64,000 nucleotides of DNA. Origin: Ephemerocybe angulata. Lineage: Eukaryota; Basidiomycota; Agaricomycetes; Agaricales; Psathyrellaceae. The position numbers and the translations under genes are program-made. The notes beneath the pieces were generated by a model. It did no database searches. It had not been told where the DNA came from and saw only the letters and a list, made by a program, of their open reading frames with translations. Shown here piece by piece: positions 58,394 through 64,000 of the stretch (position 1 is its first letter; each line of letters starts with the position of its first letter). Location: contig JAACJK010000111.1 in NCBI GenBank assembly GCA_013368325.1, forward strand, positions 744,001-808,000, read 5' to 3'.

Positions 58394-59240
58394 ATGCCCA
58401 CCCGTGCCAAGCTCGAGCTCTCTCCCTCCAAAGAATTCCCTATGCCGAACCCGACCAAGCGGCTACGTGAAATGCGAGCAGAATTGAACAGAGTCCTCAA
58501 AGAGGGTACCCCGTCGACTCAGAGAGAGGTTGTAGCCAGGCAATTTAAAGAGCTCCTCGATACAGCGTGCGCCATTATTCCACCACCTGACATTGCTGAA
58601 GCGCCTCCCTTCAATTTCACGCCGTACCTTGAATCGTTGATGGCCTGGATAAAGCCCATATGGCAAATCCCAATGTCGAAATTGGAACGAGAAGAGAGAC
58701 ATTGTCTTCTCCACCAACTCATTGGCTTATGGGACGACATTCCATATGTTGAGTTTGGGGAGGAATTGCCTGTTGCAGAGAGGCGGCTGGTGAGTCGCCA
58801 GAACCTTATTCTTACTCAAGAGGTTTGCTCCTGACATTTCTTCTCCTAGATGCTTGTCGGTCTCGTCGAAGACATTCAAGAGGAACGCACGGGCGATAAA
58901 AGCATGTACACATATTTACCATGGGGTGGGGACAGGCAGTGGACACGCTTGTCTCCTGACTGGCGTCAAAATTTGAGTCTTGATCTCCACCGCCGGCTCA
59001 AGGTAAGCCAAAACGCTTCCCTTAGCGAGAGAGTCTGGTCTCATCTAATTATCCGTTTAGGACGATCTCATCGCCATGTCCATGAACTCTGAATTCCGAC
59101 TACAGATGCTCCGTAAGGAACGCCGGGAACAGATTCGCGTCCATATCGCCATGCGGCATTTTGTTCGTGAGGAGAAGGTCTACAAGCACCCGTGCTTTGT
59201 TTTCCCTCCGGGAAAATGTGCATGTTTCATCTTCCGTTAG
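58394..59240 (+). CDS. Unknown helical protein, three exons
   Basis: Exons 58394-58789, 58850-59002 and 59061-59240; introns of 60 and 58 nt (GTGAGT..CCTAG, GTAAGC..TTTAG), phase 0; 242 residues. It contains KRLREMRAELNRVLKEG, LMAWIKPIWQIPMSKLE, WRQNLSLDLHRRLKDD and a basic helix LQMLRKERREQIRVHIAMRH. A later start at 58442 is possible. No domain recognised; an intact lineage-type gene by its splices. Confidence 0.6.
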
Positions 59241-60073
59241 AATGCGGCCCTACGCTATCGAACCTCGGCAACCTCAGTCCCGCTCACTTCCTGTACCTCC
59301 CTCGACCTGTGTTAAAAGAATCCCCTATGTACGATATGTGCCTCCAGGATAGCATTGTATTCCGATCTGGACTTCCACGATAAATCAACGGTCTATTTAT
59401 CGACGACCATTATCCGTGATTTTGTATCGGATGGGTTTTTGGGCAGCTTCTTTGCACTCCAGATTGAACCAGAAACCAGCAGACATGGTCGGACAAGCTG
59501 TCCGTCTGCCAACGAACGGACCTCTCCGACTCCGGCTGCTTGTAACTTGGAATTAGAAGCATTGATGCATATCAGGTGGGATCCCAGCGTATGGGACTTC
59601 TGAGCCTTCCAAGACTCAGAGTGAAGCGATTGTGTTATTCAAACGGCGGAAGTGAGAACGATGGGGTCATTTTGGTCAATCTTAAGCTTTGAGCATTTTG
59701 AGATCCGTTTAGAACTCTATGACTCAAGTTTGACAGCTCCACACCCTTACTCCCGTACAACACCCCAAATTTTGCGGCGCCCGAAGCTGTGATGAATTTT
59801 TTAGGAAGCCGATCTGCCATACTTTCGCAGCCCGAGGGAGACCACCGGAATGCTGTTTCGACCTGTCCGGGAGCACTTCTGTCTGTCTCCTCCTTTAAAA
59901 AGTTCGTTTAAGCCCATGGTCGGATATCCGCTCCCTTGCAACATTCCCCACTCGTATCCCCGTAAGCCTTATTCTCCACTGGAGCCAGCTTTTCTCCATA
60001 ATCCAAGTGAGCCGCTCACCCACATCTTCCTCTCCTCCTTTCCTCTGCTCGATTACTGATCGATATTCTCAGG
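59241..60073. other. Intergenic; CGGAC words near 59495-59540
   Basis: No gene with support. Just before the next start lies CTCAG at 60069-60073, which may be the end of an intron in the 5' leader. Confidence 0.4.
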
Positions 60074-63000
60074 ATGGTACGCCAAGGTAACAAAGCTCCC
60101 GGACCAGCAAAAGCACCTAAGTCTCGTAAACGTACCAAACAACCTGCACACCAAACTCGCTCAGAGAACAACTCGAAAGTCAGCGGAGAGGGAGCGGAGG
60201 GTCCCAGTGCCTCTACCCAAACTGCGGAAACTCCTGCAATACTAGAAATCAGTGAAGGGCACCCCTCCTCACATCCATCCACGAGTAGTAGGGCGACTCG
60301 AGCTTCAAATCGTTCTAACTTGAAGGCACTCGCCGCTGCCAAATCTACCAATGCCGAGACCAACGTGGGCCACGCTGGCGAACCTGAGGCCGAGGAAAAT
60401 ACAGACGTGCACCCTGTCAAAGCTCTTGCCAATGTGCCCTTGCCTACACCCGACGCGGTCAGTCCGCCAAATCCAAGAGGCGCTCCCCTTCATCCTCCAC
60501 CCATCAGTGTCCAATGTTCGGCACCAGAGGGTCCTCTCCCTCAGCCTGATCAGCCCCTCTCTGTTCGGGCACTCTCTCGTGATTCCGTCTACCCGGGGAC
60601 AAGCAGAGAAACCTCAGAGCCCCATGCTGGAGTGCAAGCCGCCACTGTCGTTGTCCCAATCTCCGAAAGCACACATAAACTTTCACCTCCACCCTCAGGA
60701 GCGAATGAACCCACTGTTGCACGCCGGGATGTTCAGGTTGTTACCCTGCGAAGATCCGAACGTCCACTCGGGTCACCTCTTTTCGACGGAGGTGCTGCCG
60801 CCAACGACGGCGATGTCCCTCGCCAAACTATGTCCACCGGCGACGACCTGGCTTTCGCCTCTATCGGGGACCAAAGTAGCGTGGGATGCACACCCGGAGG
60901 CGCGGGGGATATGCGAGGAGATATCAACACCCCGTTAAGCGGGGTCAAGGCAAAGGGCGGCAGGCTGTCGACCAGAAACACCGAGCTCAGGGATAGTACC
61001 TTTCATCGACTAGAAGAGATCTTCTTCTTGGTTTCAACCACTGTGCAGTTTGAAGTCACGAAAGAACGCGTACGGTCGATGTTTGTGGCTTCGCAAAGCA
61101 ACACCGACTTCAACATCATGGACGTCACGTACTCGACTTTGACTAGAATCCAAACAGCCCTGGAGTGCATCGACAGTATACGAAAGGCAGCCTGTGTAGC
61201 CAACAATGCTGGGACTGGTGCTGAGTTCCCCATGACGAATGTTATGCAGGGGGATGTGACGCTTTCGAAGAGCAATGGGGCCGGTTAGTGCGTTTCATTC
61301 CCCATCCTCTCAGTTATTCAATAAGTCTGTTAGGTAATGGAGATGCTTCCTGTCTCGACGAGATGAACGATGTCCTTGTGCAACTAGCAAGCGAGAGCGG
61401 CATTCGCCTAATCGATCTTCAGAACCTCCACAGCGACAGACAAGGGGGCAGTCTGGGTTCTATGGGCAAGTTCACTGGGACTCGTTTATCAAGTTACAGA
61501 CTGCCTTTTCCGAGGCTAGCGTGCTTATATCTGACACTGCCAAGTCGATTGGCCGGTCTCCTGCAAAGCTTGTTGACAAATATCGCCAATCGCATGCTTT
61601 CAAGCGGGAAAGCAACAGCTTTAATAGGTATCAAGCGATGAATAAGATGTGCCGACCTGTCCCTCTTGACCCAAAGAAAGGTGAGTGCTACCGACATTCG
61701 CCAGATACATAGCCTCAAGAATTCCTTAGCATCCGAACAGTATTCGCAAGACAAGGAGAAGGGAACTTTGGGTGATAAACTCGACGTCTTCAATGAGCTG
61801 CATTATCTGGAAAAGACTAAAATGACGGTCGCTGCCCGAGAACGTGCTTTCAAGAAACACGTTATGGAGGTCCAGCGGTGCGGGCGCCAAGGAGACTCCC
61901 TTTCCTTTGGAACAGCATCCATTGTTGCAGGAAACTCTGTCCACCACGACGCGGGACTTGTAGAAATCATTGAGAATGACTGCATGAATGGGGTGCGTCA
62001 TCCTTGCAACCGCTTGTTAAACCTATACTTACTACGGTACCTAGTTTATGGAGTTCCTTACGGGCCTTGATACGGAAAGCATAGCAGCTGCGGGCCGATT
62101 CTTCGCCATGTTAGTGCCCAGCGACTTCCGCATCTCGAATCCCTATGCTGATGCTACTTCCAGGAAGAAGGCGCTGCCGCCTGCCTTGGCCATTGCACAT
62201 CAAACGGCCGCCAAAATTGTAGCAGAAGCTGAAAGATCCAATCTTCCTGATGGTCTCAAAAGGAAGAACGCCTCTAACCTCGCTGCAAGCGCTGTCACCT
62301 TCGTAGCGCCTGAGGAGTCCTCGAAAATACCGATTTCCTTCCCTGAGTTCAGTCAGAACGAAGGTGGGGGAAAAAAGGTTTCTGACAAACTCTTGACCGA
62401 CGCGGCTCACTGCATTAATCGAGCAATCTGTGCGTTCTTAAGCATACAAAGGCCGCATCTCCAACTTATTTGTCCTTCTAGCGGGCACTATCAGCGCTGG
62501 CACCGTTCCCTGGAAGAAGATTCGCGATGAGTTAACCAAGGCCCACATGCAACTGCACAACTGGCCCGTTCAATGCGCTTTCCCAGGCGAGAAAGAGGGC
62601 CCTAGCCAAGGAATTCGGGAGTGCAAAAACTCGAAGGAGTTCATTCGCTCCATTATCAAAGCCCCGCCCTTCCTCGTGAAGGTCGACTCGCGCCGTAGGT
62701 ATTTATTTCATCGTGATCTGGAATCCGTCTTCTTACATCTGGCCGGCCAATCTAGAGCTCGCCAGCAATATCATACCGCTGATGATCACCACCGCTCCTT
62801 GTATCACCGTTAAAGAGCCCAAGGATATGAAAGGCAAAGGAAAGGCGACCAGTTGGCCACTCTTGACGGGTCGGTGCCTATATAAGGACGGAACTATCAA
62901 GAACGATGGCCCTCCCGCAATTCTCATTTCAGACTCAGAGAAGCTAGACACAGCACCTGCAGCCCTTTCTGAGGTTCCACTCTCGGCTAGTAAGCTAATG

Positions 63001-64000
63001 ACGATGGTGGCCGCCGGTGCCGCGGTAAACCCAACTGCCGGGAGTGCTTTCGGCCAGTCCGGCCAGCAGGTCCTGCCTCAGAGCAGCTCCCAACCCTTTT
63101 CGCCCCGTTCTATTAACTCGGAAGCCCTGACTGGCTCAAATGTTTCGACCTTCTTCCCTCAGGATCCTGTCCAAGAGGACCAAAATGGCACACCCACCCC
63201 TACATCTTCCTACTCTTGCGTGCGTCCCCGTCCCAGGCCTGCCACAAGTAAGACGTACCTCGCCAGTAGTATCACGCCCTCGCTAGACTTAGGGTCAGAT
63301 GAATTCAACCTCTCCACCCGCAGACAGCGAACATCCGAGGCGATTTCCGGGCAGTGCGGAGCTCCTACACGTCCAAGCTTCAGGCAGGAGCCCGTGTCTA
63401 TGCCCATCCCTCAAGCTCCCAACTCTAGCTTCTCTTCGCCCTCGGTGGGCACACAGGATAACGTCTTCAATGTCTCTAACCAAACACTTGATCAAAATTG
63501 GCGGAAGGGGACCGGCAGCACCAGCCCGGCTATAGAAGATACTCCTGACTCATTCGCTGCATCGCAGACTCCATACTCCCTGGACATTTACCTTCCTCAC
63601 AAGGACGCAAATGCCCAGGGTCAATATGGCTACAGTCACACCACCCCCATTGAGCGCTCAACCTTACTGGTCCCATTCACCCCTCTACGGGAAGGACGAA
63701 GCGGCTTCCAGACTCCGGAGGCCAATCCAGGAGGGCACCATAATCTTTCAGTCAAGGACCGGCATCATGGAGCATATGCCCCACCTTCTCCTGCTCCTTC
63801 AACACAAACCTTCTTGCCGCCTTGGACCTCACCAAACCTGATAGACCTCAGCGGGAATCCTTCCGGCGTCTCTGTCTCCACCAATACCTCCCAGCAATCT
63901 AGAGTGACTAAACGAATTCTTGAAGGTGGACCTGATCACCCAGAGAAGCGCTTACGCCTCTCCTGCAACGCAGGAAGCGCCATCGAGCCATCGCGACCTT
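60074..64000 (+). CDS. Large unknown protein, running off the window
   Basis: Exons 60074-61283, 61334-61680, 61730-61992, 62045-62429, 62482-62694 and 62756 to the window end; introns of 49-61 nt, phases consistent except inside exon 2. There, near 61447, the frame changes by one base at a run of five G; one more G would restore it. Order: low-complexity basic/Pro N-terminus (APKSRKRTKQP); LVQLASESGIRLIDLQNL; VHWDSFIKLQTAF and AKSIGRSPAKLVDKYR; helical middle (KTKMTVAARERAFKKHVMEV; TDAAHCINRAI; VPWKKIRDELTKAH); then from about 62900 a Ser/Pro/Thr-rich tail with no stop up to 64000. The middle resembles the large proteins often found near Plavaka elements in mushroom genomes. Function unknown. 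Confidence 0.6.

Overview
The window looks like a basidiomycete nuclear genome, most likely Agaricomycetes. Genes are broken by many short introns (mostly 45-90 nt, GT..AG, often with a CTAAC/CTGAC-like branch site). The families are typical of mushrooms: F-box/LRR proteins, an F-box plus nucleotidyltransferase-like protein, a DUF6532-type protein, a MYND zinc-finger protein, and Plavaka, Helitron, Gypsy and P-element/THAP9-like transposon remains. I assembled exon models by hand from splice signals and frame continuity; no expression data or database search was available.

Layout. 1-1345: open frame at the edge and a broken MCM6 fragment (-). 1885-7306: F-box gene (-), a three-exon unknown gene (-), a three-exon basic-domain gene (+). 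8300-13176: fragments of a DUF5923-like gene and of polyubiquitin, then a ubiquitin unit reading in frame into a DDE transposase-like gene (+). 13650-16234: broken Plavaka transposase (-) overlapping head-to-head a DUF6532-type gene (+). 16800-19210: Helitron fragment, a 748-bp TIR element with 10-bp flanking repeats, and a duplicated 76-nt segment. 19412-23413: an intact seven-exon nuclease-like/kinase-like gene and a secreted serine-rich protein. 24184-26975: a seven-exon helical/F-box gene (-). 27677-30480: F-box pseudogene, Gypsy protease remnant, transposase C-terminal fragment. 31228-40128: an unknown coiled-coil gene (-), an uncertain gene, the F-box/nucleotidyltransferase-like gene (+) and an F-box gene (-). 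40317-43922: long coiled-coil protein with a Cys cluster and a 147-bp coding tandem repeat (+). 46288-47940: MYND gene (-). 48308-50151: gag-only LTR element (-). 50990-52840: decayed second copy of the P-like transposase (+). 53482-64000: four further lineage-type unknown genes, the last running off the window.

The intact cellular genes sit in short clusters separated by stretches of decayed mobile elements and host-gene scraps (MCM6, DUF5923, polyubiquitin). The most unusual object is the ubiquitin-transposase fusion at 9444-13176. The in-phase 49-residue coiled-coil repeat array and the nuclease-like/kinase-like protein come next.
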